Assembly (NCBI RefSeq): GCF_004193775.1
Contig: NC_041018.1
Coordinates: 40,466,677 to 40,530,676 of the forward strand
Length of the DNA stretch: 64,000 nt
Reading direction: 5' to 3'
Source: Glycine soja
Lineage: Eukaryota > Streptophyta > Magnoliopsida > Fabales > Fabaceae
Positions 25,162-38,275 of this stretch are shown here, piece by piece. The position numbers and the translations under genes are program-made. The first letter of the stretch is position 1; each line of letters begins with the position of its first letter. A model generated the notes under the pieces. That model did not search any database and was not told the DNA's origin. It was given only the letters and a program-made list of their open reading frames with translations.

Positions 25162-28100
25162 CGTTCTTGTTTGTGAGAATCAATCTTCCATGAAGATGTT
25201 TGTTTTGAGAGTGGCAAAAGATCTTTTGCATTTTATGTACATATTGCAGTAATTTCATACCCTCTTGATATATATGTACATCTCACCGTTCACATGCCAA
25301 TTTATCATCTCACCTGGTTAGATCTTAGAATATATTGCTTATGCTTTTGCTTTTAATTCTTATCATTGTGTTTCTCTATCACTATCAAAAGGCTCATGGA
25401 ATATTTGTCTCGTATAAACATCTATGAGCCATCATGTTCTATAGATATTTCCTTCTACGTTTAGTAACCCCAAAACGAAGTACGAGTTTTAATCAGGATT
25501 CAGGAGTTTGGCCAATTTGTTTTACTGAGAGAGTGGCTTAAAATCTTGATAGGTGTCAATGCGGTGTATATAGTATACTATACAATGATGGTCACTCAGC
25601 AGTTGCTTAAAACTTTAGAGAAAGGGTGAGAGTATTACAAGTGCTTAGTTTTAAAAACTTAAGAAACAAGTTTTGTATCAGAATTTCTTGTATTGTATGG
25701 TCCGTCAATGTTCATCAATCTGAAGCGAGGTGGTGATCAATCATTATTTTATGCTCTCCTTCGCCATTTTTTAAATTTTAAAAGGGATGTACTGCACACT
25801 ATGGCCTATTTGTTAAATTACTCTTATTTTGACTAAAACAAGATTGTCTCTTATTTAATTGATTAGCAAGAAAAGTTATTTTTAATTGAATATATTTTCA
25901 TAAAATTATAAATTATACACTATTTTACAAATATATAAAAAATAAAAAAAGCTAAATGAGTGATATCATAAATTTATAAATAAAAATATATACATATATA
26001 GTTTTGTTTAGATTAGGTAGGATCGATTTTCAAAATCAAATCCAAAATTTGATTCAATCTAACAAAAAAATTAATTTTTTTAGTTTTCAAATTTTGAATA
26101 AGTTTTTTTTTTCTATTAAATTGAGTTGGTTCATGAACACTAATACAATTTGCCTTATCCCTAGATTCAATAGGTTTGATCCATGTTAGCAAGGTGACTA
26201 AAGATGCCAGCAGAGCGAGGAAGATAGTGGAACCTATGCTTGTCCCATACCTACCTACACGACTATGCATTAAGTTAATTCCCGTGAATTTGTTCAATAT
26301 CCGCAAGTATCTACTAATATCTATGAATATTTGCTATTAAATTTTTTTTCTGACAATTTCTTTAAAAAAATTTTAAAGATTAAAATTAAAATTATTCAAA
26401 TAATCTACACAATTATAGTAATGTTTTCTTGGCAGAGACACAATTATACTAATCTAAGATACATTATTTTAAAAAGCAAAATTTATATGTTAAAAATACT
26501 TCAATCAAGTCTAAATAAAAGTCAGTAAACTAAAAAAAATCCAATTCCATAAATCCAAACAATTTGTTAATTTCTTATTTCTTATCACATACCATGTAAC
26601 CATCTCTATCTCCACCATACAAGATAAATGCTACTACTAAATAGTAAATAGTGTACTACCTTAGGTTTGGTAGGGTACTAGTGTATCTACTATTTCTGAT
26701 AGATGCCTAGAAATCTTCGTAATTCGTTATTCAGTTGTTCTTAAATTCTTTGCAAGTATAATTGAAGGTTGAATCAATATAGCCAATAACAAAAGCACTT
26801 CTTTTTAGGAAAACGATTTTTATGATAAAGAAACACATACTACTACTCCATACGAGGAGGTATACTGATACTGATATGAACGGATATTTATATTTTTTTT
26901 ACAGAATCAACAGATATTTGTAGTAAATCGTTATCAACAGCATCTTCGTATCGGTAATATAAAAAATTCTTAACTTAAGTTCCAATGAGATACAGCAGTA
27001 TTTTTTTCATTTTTAGTAATTGGATATAATTTTATTTATTTATTGGAAAAATAATCTTATATAGTTATATAGTTCATTTAAGAAAACTTTTTTCTTTTTT
27101 TTGGTAGAGTAAGAAATGTTTTTCTAATTTTGAAAGGATGTTATTGCCATGTTAATGTGTATATTCGAAAAGCATAAAAATAAAAAACAGTTGCCTTTTT
27201 ATGACTACACGAATTCTGTCTAGCATTGTAACGTCAATCACTTATTCACTTCACTGCACCCATGGTGACTAGAGTTTCAGATTCAGTTTCTGGCATTTCA
27301 ATTCGAAGACAAGGTGTGTGGGGATGCTCCTCCTCGAATATATTTATAGTTCTTTTTTTTTTTGACAAATAATGAGATATATTTGTTTGATATTGATACG
27401 AAAAAAAAAGGAATTACATTAGAAGTAACCAATGACTATATTAAAAAAGAATAATAAAGATATAGTACCTAGTAATTCATGTACTCCCTCTGTTCCATTT
27501 TATATAACATTTAAGGTTTTGTTAAATATCTATATTTTAAATATGGAAAAATAAGTTCTAACAAAAAAATATTAACATTTAAGATAAATAACTTGAATTT
27601 TTTTTTAATGAAATGATAAATTTTAAACATCAATTGAAATGCAATTAAAATTTGAGGTGTTTATTTTTTAAAAAAAGAGGTTAAAGTTCAAATATCAATC
27701 ATAATTAGTCTTGCTTTTAGTGCTATATCGCGAATTACTTCACGTGCTTGTGCTTGACGTAAAACAGAAAGTCTATGGTGCTATTTGCAAAAGAAATAAA
27801 GTTTATGAATTAATTGAGATGAAGTTAAAATCTAGAGTTTATTCAATTATTTGTGTGAGTATATAAGTAGGGTTCATTACTAAGATACCCGTATCCGTTA
27901 AAATTTTGTGAGTAATTATCCCAACTCAAGTCAATATTCATTAAGTGAATAATTAATTAGAGATGTGTTTTGGATTGAATTTGATCGGTTTTAAAGAAAA
28001 AATCATCTCATATAATCATTTTGATTTTGTTGATTTATTATCTAATTAATTTAATTTAAATTTTTTATTCGGACCGATCCAATCCAGTTTAAAATGACTT

Positions 28101-30172
28101 TAATAGGATCGATTTTTGGTTTTATTCGTACTTTTATTTTTTTAAAAAATATTAAAAAAGATATATAATAAATATAATAAAAAAAAAATTAAAATATCAA
28201 ATATTTCATTTATATGTCACTATATAACTATTAATAATATGTTTATTCATCTTAACTCAAATTTCCTTAACTGAATGTATTTTTCATAAATATGTATAAC
28301 TTATATGATAATTTATAAATATATAGGAAATAAAAATAAAAATAAAAATATAAGTGGTATTATAAATTTATGAATAAAATTATATACATGTAAACAAGTT
28401 TAGTTTGATTTTGATTTAATATTTATGTATTTTATACATTATAATCAGACTTATTTTTGGTTATCTAAAAACTTTTGTATTTAGTCCTAAAAAATAATAA
28501 TTTCCTTAGTTATTTAATAATAATACTCACAAAAATAATTTATAATAATAAATGATTATATAATATTTATATTTTGATTGAATTTAATTTTAGAGTAAAA
28601 AATATGAATAAATCACATTTTATTAAATATTATAATTATTCATAGCACCCCTATTAACTAGCAAAATCATTAGATGTAAATGTATTTTCTTTAATTTTTT
28701 ACATGTAACTTCCTTAAATTTTCTAATTACTACTCCAATTTTTTTAAAAAAATTATGCAAATAAAAATAGTAAGTACTTGAATATTTTTAAATACATGTA
28801 TCCTTGTAAAATGGTAGCAAGCCAATAGCATCTGGATTCTTGGGCAGTTTCAATACCCAATCAGAGTGTACCATTGCCCTCTAGGGAATTGATTCTCCTT
28901 ATTGAATTTGGTGGAATTCTTGAAAACTCCATATTCACTTTGGTTACATTTTACATGTCAAAGTGAAACAATTTTTGCAGGGTACCAAGATTTTTTAAGT
29001 CACTAGATCTACTAACTTTTAAATAAATGGATGGAATTATTTTTTTTTCCTCTGTTATTTTTTTATTTCCCAATTTAACCCTGTTTCTTCTCTGTCATCG
29101 AAAAATGCAAAATAACACCCATGACACCTCTGAAATCACCCTATGGCAGCCAAGTTTCTTTCTCCTTCCTCTCTCTTTCTTCTTCCCCGTCGCAGACCAC
29201 CATCGCTACCAACAAGCTCCGATTTTCAGATATGAGAAATTGTTATAGAACCATTGCCTCACCATGGCTTTCAAAAAAACAACAAACAACAGATTTAGGA
29301 CCCATGTAACAAAAAATCCAATACAAATAAAGCTTTTTTATTTTATTTTTCACGATATCAGATTCAAGAAAAAGATCCAAATTCAAATCGAAATCAATTT
29401 TTATTTTTTTTAAAATCAAACCAAACGTGAGCCCCTGTTAAATCCTTCGCCAAAGGAAAACGCCAGATAACGACGAACCACCGGGCAACTTCAATCATCA
29501 CTGGAACCTCATCTTCATCGCCGCTGTGAGCCACACCTGAAAACCACCTTCCCTTCCAATGCCTGAAACAAAGACCAATCGCGCAATGCATCATAGAACC
29601 AATCTATCACACCCACCAAAGCCACCAAACGCGAACGCATCACCGTAGATTGTTCTCCTTCCCTCTCTTGTTCTTCGTCTAGTATTCCCATTAACGGCAA
29701 AGGTGGACCATCGCAGTGATGCGCGACAGCGCCGCCACCTTGTGGCGCAGGTTTGACAGAGGTGCGGTGGCGGCACGGTTTGATTGTTAGGGTTGGGAAG
29801 AGGCAGAGGACAGATAGCATCAGAGAGGGAGGGTTAATTTTGGGAAAAAAATACAAAAAGTTAAAAAGAAAAAATGAAAATTAAAAAAATATCTAAATCG
29901 TTGATTTTTGAAATTAAAATAATCTAATGGTCCATTTTTTACTCACGTAGGGTAAGAAAGTTATTTCACTTTTCGCACCATAGACCCCGTGCTTTAAGTA
30001 CAAGTGCTTCTAACTATAAGATGGTTTGGTTAAGGCTCACTGTGATTTTTCGTCTTTCTACTTTACAGTACTCTCTGGTTTTGTGTATTCTGTACTTAAC
30101 TCACAGTGTTCCACCCTCTCTCAAACTACTAAATTTTGCAACTTTTTCTCATCTTTGATCGTTGTTGGTGAA
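25162..30172. other. Intergenic between the two B3 genes, no further gene recognised
   Basis: This stretch includes the 3' untranslated region of the first B3 gene, AT-rich repeats (the blocks near 25900-26010 and 28290-28410 look related to each other), a Stowaway-like left end at 27482, and a GC-richer stretch at 29100-29860 with overlapping frames on both strands but no recognisable domain. The last part must contain the promoter and leader of the second B3 gene. Confidence 0.5.
27482..27520. mobile_element. Stowaway-like terminus, one end only
   Basis: The sequence TACTCCCTCTGTTCCATTTT fits the Stowaway left terminal repeat preceded by its TA. I could not find the matching right end (an inverse GGAGGGAGTA-like terminus) within the next several hundred bases, so this is either a truncated element or a chance match. 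Confidence 0.3.
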
Positions 30173-33100
30173 ATGGTGGGCCAAAATTGTGGTGGTTGCC
30201 GATCTTGGGAAGAGGACATTTACTGGTCCCACTTTCAGTTCCTCCACTTCGTCCAATTTCTCCGTGCCGATTATGATCAACACCTTGTTAGTAATTTCTT
30301 TCTCTTACAAAGGAATGGAATTTTCGGATTTGATTTTGAGTACATGATGATGTCCACATTTTTTTACCCCCTTCCTTTGTTTCATCTCTTTTATTTAAGT
30401 CAATTTGCGTTTTTTTTTTGTATTTTTTACCTTTTTACATTACGGTTATCTGTATCCATTATTTTAGTAAAAAAGTTTTGAGTTTTGGATTAGCTGTTGT
30501 TCATGGCTCTTTTTTTCCCCGGATTATGACATTCTATAGAATCATAAACGTTCCTTTTTTTAAATAAAGATTTGAGCTTGAAATGCAATAGTGGAAACAT
30601 GCATGTGTTTTGTGAGTTCTGCCTATGCATGCACCCTGATAATCTGATATGATCATATGGTTATGTGACGTGTGGCTATGTCTGTATATATATTTCTTTA
30701 GCTAGGGTGTGTGGATCTAAAAGGTGCAGAAAAGAAAGTGAATGAGTTAGTAGATTGTGATGTGGTTGTTCTTGGTTTATTTTTTTGTTCTTTGTTTTGC
30801 AGTTACTATGTAATTTGTATACTTTTGAGATGGATGTGACTGGTTCTCAAACAAATTGTTATGATTAGTCTTAGATATGTATTCTACTACCTGCTTGTTT
30901 TTGCAGCTTGTTGTGTCTTGTTCTCAATGATGAAATTTGAAGTCTGATTGCAGGCACTTCCGAAAGCATTTTCAGATAATTTAAAGAAGAAGTTGCCGGA
31001 AAATGTGACCCTTAAGGGTCCTGGTGGTGTTGTGTGGAATATAGGGATGACTACTAGAGATGATACCTTGTACTTTGCGCATGGTTGGGAACAATTTGTG
31101 AAAGACCACTGTTTGAAAGAGAATGATTTCCTGGTCTTTAAGTACAATGGTGAATCTCAGTTTGATGTTTTAATATTCAATGGAGGGAGCTTGTGTGAGA
31201 AGGCAGGTTCTTATTTTGTTCGAAAATGTGGTCACACTGGAATTGAACATGCGGGTGGAAGTCTCAACAAGAAAAGGGACACGGATAATAATTCTTTGGA
31301 AGAAGGCAATATCCCTCCTTCAAATGCTGGTGTGGAATGTGCTTTGCATGAGAAATCTGTGCATGCTAATGGTACAAAGGAGCCAATAGATGTACCTCCT
31401 GAAACTCCTCCTACTGAAAAGACTTTCAATGCTGGTGTTGAATCTTCTGGTGTGGAGCAATTTACACCTGATGGAGGAGTCACTCTGGTAGCTGTTCCCT
31501 CTGAAACTGCTAATGGGAAAAGGATCAGGAACATTGTTTCTGCTGTTAAGCATGTCCAGACCAAGCGGAGGGGAAGACCAGCTAAAGTGCATGTTCGTGA
31601 GAGAACACTTGACTGGGTGGCTGGTAAAAATTTTACTCATTAAAAAGGGAAAGAAAATATTACTTCTACTGCTTTTTTTATTTATTTATTTACTGACAAA
31701 TTTTATATTCTAAAAAACCCCACCATTTTCAAAGGCTTTCAACTTCAAATACATATATAGGTAATAGTAAATAGTGGGAGCAGAATGTGTGCTGGTGTGG
31801 ATATTCAAGCATTACTTTTGGAGTCCCCAAATTAATTTAGGGATTTGCCTCCCCTAAGAAAGCATGTGAAATGACTAATGAGAAAGTATGGTTTCCCTCT
31901 TCTGATTTAAAGTGGGTTAAGTTTGTGAATTGTGAGATGTCTTAATTCAAATAGGTAAATACTAAATACAACCTTACTTTCTTGTACTTTAGAGGAATGC
32001 AAAAGTGATACCAATAATAACATAAGGTACAACTTGCTTGTTTATAGTGATTTATGGATTGAAGCAGTTTGTTTAGATTTGTTATGCCCTACTCTACCAC
32101 AGATACTAACTAATTTGATTTGTTAATAGTTGGCCGTTATTGCCTTTGTAGGCTTCTTGTGCGTTTTAGTTCAAGTTCCAATGTTGTGATTATTTTAAAT
32201 CAACTAATTGATTTGTTGCCTGTAAAAATCATGTTTGGTGGAGATTAATTTTGGAGACATACTTGCTTAGTTTTTCAAAAACTCAGAGAGTTGGCAAAAA
32301 TAAGTGGTTATTTCTTCTAATTAATTTGTACTAAACACACAGACTTCCCTGCATGAAAAATTGATAAAAAAAATAAAAATAAAGTAGATACAAGTACTCT
32401 TCTTTCTTGAGCACATTGACTTCTTTCAAATACTGTTGTTTTTTTGTTTGAATCAATATTAGCACTAGAAGCTTCTGAACCAATTTCTACGTCTAGAAGT
32501 GGAACATATGAGGTATACAAATCAAATAGAAGGCCTGTCACAGATGATGAGACTAAAATGATCGAGTCATTGGCCAAGGCAGCATGCACCGAAGACAGTA
32601 TATACGTAGTCATGAAACCCTCGCATGTTTACAAGAGATTCTTCGTGGTAAGCAATTGTCTCTCAATCTTCACTTTTGAAACTCTGAAAATGTCATTGTG
32701 AAATTTCAAACTTTGGTGGTTTGGCCCTGTTTGGATAAAGTTCTACATCAGCATTTACAGAAGGGAATAAGAAGGTAAAATGTTTTGAATTTCTTGAAAT
32801 CAACTTAGAGTATGTCTGTATTTGCATTACAAAAGATCAGGACCCTTGCTTTTGCTTTCATTTTGGTTTTATCCGTTGGATTTGCATTGGAATGTGTGCC
32901 ACAACATTTCCAACTGCAAACCAAACATGCATTTAACTTTTATAGAAGGTCTTTTCACATAACATCTCCAAAAGGTTAGGTGCAGAAGTTGATTTTAACA
33001 TATGCAGAAGCTCAATGCAAATTACCATCTTTACGTCTTCTTTTATAAGTGCTTACAAAGTTGATCTAAATAGGGTCTTACTACCGTTGTGTGTTAGTTT

Positions 33101-33490
33101 TAATGGTTTTTATTAATTGTAACCTTTTTCCATGACTAGTCAATGAGAGGTACATGGATAGGAAAACACATCTCTCCATCATCTCAAGATGTGATTTTGC
33201 GCATGGGTAAGGGTGAATGGATTGCCAGATACAGCTACAATAATATTCGTAACAATGGAGGACTTACTGGTGGGTGGAAACATTTTTCTTTGGATAATAA
33301 CCTTGAAGAGGGTGATGCCTGTGTGTTTAAACCAGCTGGCCAAATGAACAACACTTTTGTCATTGATATGAGCATTTTCAGAGTTGTTCCGGAGACTGTT
33401 CCTCTCACTCCAATGTCTCGTGGAACTGGAAGAAGGGGTAGGAAGCAAGCAACAATGAAGTCTATTCAGACACAACTTAGTCCACCATGA
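30173..33490 (+). CDS. REM-type transcription factor with two B3 domains and an AT-hook-like motif (four exons, 439 aa)
   Basis: The exons are 30173-30286, 30954-31623, 32463-32647 and 33140-33490; all joins are GT-AG and in frame. The start at 30173 gives WEEDIYWSHFQFLHFVQFL, the expected beginning of a REM B3 domain, preceded by a Cys-rich MVGQNCGGC. B3 domain 1 (about residues 15-115) continues LPKAFSDNLKKKLPENVTL, GWEQFVKDHCLKENDFLVF. An acidic, Pro/Thr-rich linker follows, then TKRRGRPAKVHVRER (about 240-255), an AT-hook-like core that could bind the minor groove. B3 domain 2 (about 300-410) contains VMKPSHVYKRFFV, WIARYSYNNIR, GGWKHFSLDNNLEEGDACVF. The C-terminus is basic (GTGRRGRKQ). 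It is probably nuclear; its targets are unknown. It lies 5 kb downstream of the three-domain gene on the same strand, so a tandem REM cluster is likely. Confidence 0.88.
32723..33077. mobile_element. MITE in intron 3 of the second B3 gene
   Basis: An element of about 355 bp with imperfect terminal inverted repeats: the left end is GGCCCTGTTTGGATAAAGTT and the inverse of the right end is GACCCTATTTAGATCAACTT (about 15 of 20 identical). Flanking trinucleotides are TTT on the left and TTA on the right, suggestive of the TTA/TAA target of PIF/Harbinger elements but not exact. It is non-coding and does not affect the spliced frame. Confidence 0.5.
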
Positions 33491-35590
33491 TTGAGGGCCA
33501 TGTCTGTGTCGGAATGTGAGTTGATAGTTGTTTTAGGACCAAGCTGGAGTTGTGTATAGTCTGGATGTTATGTTGAGTTGTTTAGCCTTTGAGTCTTCTA
33601 AGTGGGTAATTTGACATGTGTACTTTTTATTGGTGCTGTTAGACCTTTAAGGTTTAAAAATGAACTAATTAGCTATTTGCAGAGTTCTAAAATGTTGAGT
33701 TTCAGCATAAACAAATCTAGGAAAGATGGAATTTTAATCCATGGTTTAATGAAATTTAATCAAGATCTTGGTTCTGTATGTATAAACTTCTCTATAAATA
33801 TGAGAAAAAAATTGCGAAGATTAAATAGAGGTGTTTTTTTTATAAGGAAAAATCAATTTATTAAGTTAGAAGATAGTGTTTTTATCAACATTAGTGAATA
33901 AGATGATTTGTGTCTTTTGAAAAGATCGGTTACTATTATTTGTTCTATGATCTTTCATTTTCTTTCCAATCTCGTGTAAGATCTTGATCTTTACAATATT
34001 GTATATATCAATTCAAACGTATTATTTCTCTAAAAAAATATATATTCAAACGTATTATTGAGAATAAGCAACTAAGAAACAAGATGAAATGGGTCAAAGT
34101 TATCACTTTTGGATAATTGAGGGATCAAAGCGATTACCTTCTAATTCTAGCTAGAAAAACAAGAAACAATTCTATACAATTTCTGTTAGCATGTTTGGAA
34201 ATGCTTTTTCAAGCAACAAATCATGTCTCGGATCCAAAAGCTATCTCTAGTAGCTTCAGGATTGACGTAAAAAATTGAATAACAAACGCATGACCAAACA
34301 TGTGGTATATTTTTTATGTATGTTTGGAGTGTTTCAACTTTAACATGAATTTAAATAGTTGGTAAAGATTTTGTTACATTTACATTTGTGATCTTTGACG
34401 TAAGACAAAAAAATCACACATTTAACTCTTCATTTATAAACTTAACTAACATAAGGAGATCATATGCACAGGAGGCAATATTTTGTATCATGAATACAAA
34501 ATGAAGAGAAAAGAAATCCGAAATTCTTATCATCAATACTACATTGAACTGGCTTCATGCAGAACCATGGATTAAAGCAGTGAAGCATTCGTGACATGGT
34601 ATGCGTCACTCTAGTTGTGGTTGTTGAACAATAAGATGCAAGGGGCGATATTATCCAACATTGGAGAAGAGGATTAAGATTTATTTTCCCTATATTATAC
34701 GAGTATTTTAAAATTTAAGTGAACTTTATGAATAAAAATATACCAACAAGATATTCCTTTGCCATGTCCATCGAGAAGTAAAAATTTAGCGGATGCTTTT
34801 GCCAAATATGCTATGTCAATAATATTCGATTTAATTCTTTTCACATGAGATTATTTGTAATGATAACAACATTAATGCAAGAGAAGTCAAGTGACATACT
34901 AATGAAGAATACATGTACAGTTTCCCTTCTTCTCCACCACGCTCAACAACCAATAAAGGAGAAAGAATCATTTTCCCATTTTTTCTATACATGCACCGAT
35001 TTGAGAATACATGAATTGGAGTGGTTGTGGCCAAGAAATTGCAACATGCAACTCGTAAGATTCTAAATTGCACTCAAATTGCATTCTTTATATTGATTAG
35101 GAAAATGTGTCTTAGCTGAGTTGTAGACTAGACAATAGCTCATTTCATGACAATAAAGACTAGACACTAACTCACTAGAATTCTATTGCTGAGAGGTGAT
35201 CCAGAATCATATATATTTCTGAGTGAGGACTCATTGCTGGACGATCTTCAACTTAGTGAAATTCTTATAAAAATAAAAAATATATATGTAAAAATCTAAG
35301 ATAAGGTGTAGGATGGTTCTTAATTATAATATTGGAGATATAAAATTAATCCAATGATTGAGTAAGGATGAAAGAAGAAGGGAGGGAGAGAGATGATGAG
35401 TGGACGTTTCTAGTAAAAGTAACATATTAATATTTATTGATAAAAAAAATATTTAACATTAAGTAACCTTAAATTGGTCTTTTCTAATAATTAATTATTC
35501 ACATAATTTCTCATCAATTAAACATAATAATTGATCTCTATTTGTTGCATATTTATCATGCAATTTGCAAACTAAAGAATGATTAGTGGC
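33491..35590. other. 3' flank of the second B3 gene and intergenic sequence
   Basis: This covers the probable 3' untranslated region and AT-rich intergenic DNA. An open frame at 33602-33901 has no recognisable domain. Near 34770-34815 a short stretch (LADAFAKYA in one frame) faintly recalls the C-terminal end of a LINE RNase H domain but is too short and frame-broken to call. Confidence 0.45.
34190..34302. mobile_element. Short TGTTTGG/CCAAACA-ended MITE, copy 5
   Basis: About 113 bp from CATGTTTGGAAATGC to GCATGACCAAACATG, so the terminal CATGTTTGG/CCAAACATG is a perfect 9-bp inverted repeat. Ends and size match the other copies in the window. Non-coding; no clear target duplication. Confidence 0.45.
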
Positions 35591-35599
35591 CTCAAAAAC

Positions 35600-35885
35600 C
35601 CTAATATATAGCTAGGTTGCTATATGTAAACTTTTTCTTTATGAATGCCATTGAAAAAGGCGTTGTTCAGGTCTATTTTTTGGATATGCCATTTATTGTT
35701 GTGTGAAAGCATTATGAGAATAGTTCTAACAACGACAAACTTTACAACAAGGGAAAAGTTTTTGTGAAAACGAATCTTTGTTATTGGTGAAAGCCCTTGC
35801 ATTGGTCACAAGGTTGCTTTTTATACTTACTGCCAATCTGCCATCATGATTTTAATTCCTTAATAGAAAACACCCATTTCCATCC
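35600..35885 (-). pseudogene. Ty1/copia reverse-transcriptase fragment (relic)
   Basis: The minus strand encodes HKNFSLVVKFVVVRTILIML followed by IQKIDLNNAFFNGIHKEKVY, clear matches to the start of the copia-type reverse transcriptase (FSPVVK..T.RT and the LDVNNAFLNG block). Upstream, at about 35850-35885 in another frame, KWVFSIKE continues the same domain, so at least one frameshift is present. Only about 95 residues of the domain survive and there is no nearby LTR that I can identify. It is a dead fragment, unrelated in position to the copia element at the right edge. Confidence 0.75.
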
Positions 35886-38275
35886 TATATAACTTTTGTT
35901 AGAAGGAAGAGATACAAGAGACCAAGTGTTGTTCTTGAGAATTGCGCCACACTTTATTTGCATGGTATTGTGGTGCTATTACTTTGCTAACGGTTGCTTG
36001 ATAAAGCACGGTTTGAGACGAGCAAGTATTAAAATTGGTAGCAATCGAGGCTTGGGAATTTTACACTTTTATATAATCTAGTTTGCCCTAGGAATATATA
36101 ATAAGGATTTGAAGGTTAAATAGATGAGGATGAGATGTTAGTGGAGAGCGGTGGTAACTAATGTGATGCTTTAAGAAGAGATGAAGGATGTAATTAGTAG
36201 ATGATTAACTAATGTGTGCCAAGGAAGAAGCGTGAAGGAGGATAAGCAGGATGCATGTCAATCTAAAATAGTTGTCTCAAAGTCAGTATCATCTCATGAG
36301 AGATAATGTCAACTTATAAAGCGTAAGACAAAACTTAGTCATAAAGGTCCGTAGGCTGGATATCGACCCAAACCATTTTCACTTATACCCTTTTTATGAT
36401 ATGGAGTACTCCAAAGCAAACGCACTCAATTGAGTGAAAGTTAAATTTGTGGCATAGCGTATGATTAAGTGAAAGAAAAACAAGCACAACTTAAGACAAC
36501 TCAATTTGGTAACAGCATTTCTATATCAATGAAGGTTGTATTGGTGTATGCAAATCTAAATGATGGTGTAAGTAATTTAAGCTGAATAGAGAAATTAGAC
36601 TCTTGCATCTATCTAGCTATGGCCTAATTTGTTGTCTTAGTGGTTTAGAAAACTAGTCATGATTAAGGTCAAGTGCAAAAGCATTATATAGAATTTTAGC
36701 AAAATATAACCACAAAGGTTTTTTCATTGTAATTCTTACTGAGTTGAAAATGATTATGGCCACTCTTTAAATTTTTTGTGACAATTTAAATGTTGTAACC
36801 TTAAACCGAAAGGAAAAAAACATTATGGAACTTGATGTTTTCTTTGTATAGGGTAAGTGTTGAACAAGAGTTTGATTATTCCTCACATCTCAATCTGAAT
36901 CTTGTGCAAATATCTTGATCAAGGCTTTATCTAGGTTTCTTGTGCTAAAAGACATATTCAACGTGGTTGACAAGATCCTTGAGTATGAAGGGGGAATATT
37001 GCTGTATGTAAATCTAAAGCTAGCTATTTGTTGTTTTTGTTGGTATCTGTTAATTCTATTATAATGACAATTAGGATTTGTCACAATTTAGTTGATGATA
37101 CTGGCAAATTGGTGGGTTAGACAGAGATCTAATTATTTGCTATTCAATGTGTGAATAACTTTTCAAATAACATAGTGAAAATACAATTTTAGATCTCAAA
37201 TCTCTAAGTTCACTCTGATTTTTGTCTCATTTTCTTTACCTTCTCTCTCAATATCACTTTCTATGAACCTGAAGCTTTCTAATCTCATATGAATCAATTT
37301 CATGTTTGTATTCTCTCTAGCTTCATATCATCCCCATTATTAAACATTGCAAAACAATAAAAAAGAGTACTGCCATATATGTTTATGCAGCTACAAATGG
37401 AAGTAATCTGGTAAGGTCGATTTCTCTTTTAAATTCTTCTGTTTGTTTGTTTATTTTTAAAAGCTTTCATCCACCACACCAAGTGCAAATGATATAAATG
37501 ACAAGCCTTATAAATAATAAATACTTTATATAGTAATATAAAACCTCCTAACTAATTAAATACATTTCCTTTTCTATGCTTCTCAAACATTAAATTACCC
37601 TTTTAATTTATGCTATGAATTATTCAATGGACCAATATGGTTGCCTAAATCAAACAAAGTCGTCGTCGCCTTGTTCTTTTCTTCGTACTCTTCGTGGATT
37701 TACCTTCAGATTGAAGGTTTTTATGCTATGAATCATAATTAATTATCACTAAGGAACACAAAAATTAAAGATGTTAAAAATAGTCATTCCATACGTCATG
37801 GGGGAACATGGTTGGTTTTTCTTGGTGAAAGGGACTCCAATTTTGTTTTGTTTCTATGTTGGCATTTTGTTGTTTATTTGATATTTGATTAATATCTTAG
37901 TTAGGTAGGGGTATGCCAATTGACAACACAATAAGCAACGGAGATATTTATTAATTCCTCTTAAAGAAAGTCATACCATTACACGAAATTTGAGTCAAAA
38001 TAAATAAGCCTAGTGGACAAACAAGATAAGAACAAACTTCTGCATACGATGAAGACTTTTTAACTGTATTATGAACTTATAATAACTTCTACATGAAGTA
38101 TATTACTCCGATCCAAATCAAATTTTGCATGGCCAGTTGGTCTACCGTCTAATTAATAATTTCTCAGTGAAAGTTATTTAACTTTATTTGATCCTTTAAC
38201 AACTGTTAAGTGATTAAAAAATATTGTATTTTTTTTTACAGAGTATCAATATCTTTCACCAGAGACAATCGTATT
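35886..38275. other. Intergenic, no gene recognised
   Basis: AT-rich sequence that could include further decayed parts of the copia relic, but I could not recognise integrase or gag motifs in any frame. Short open frames here (for example 35896-36081 and 36890-37084) have no domain. Confidence 0.4.

Noticed and set aside
29394..29856. Overlapping minus-strand frames of up to 113 codons in a GC-richer island
   Set aside because: No recognisable domain or start context; possibly part of a transposon, but I could not find its ends.
34760..34830. Faint RNase H C-terminal peptide (LADAFAKYA)
   Set aside because: Too short, broken between frames, and no upstream part of the domain was seen.
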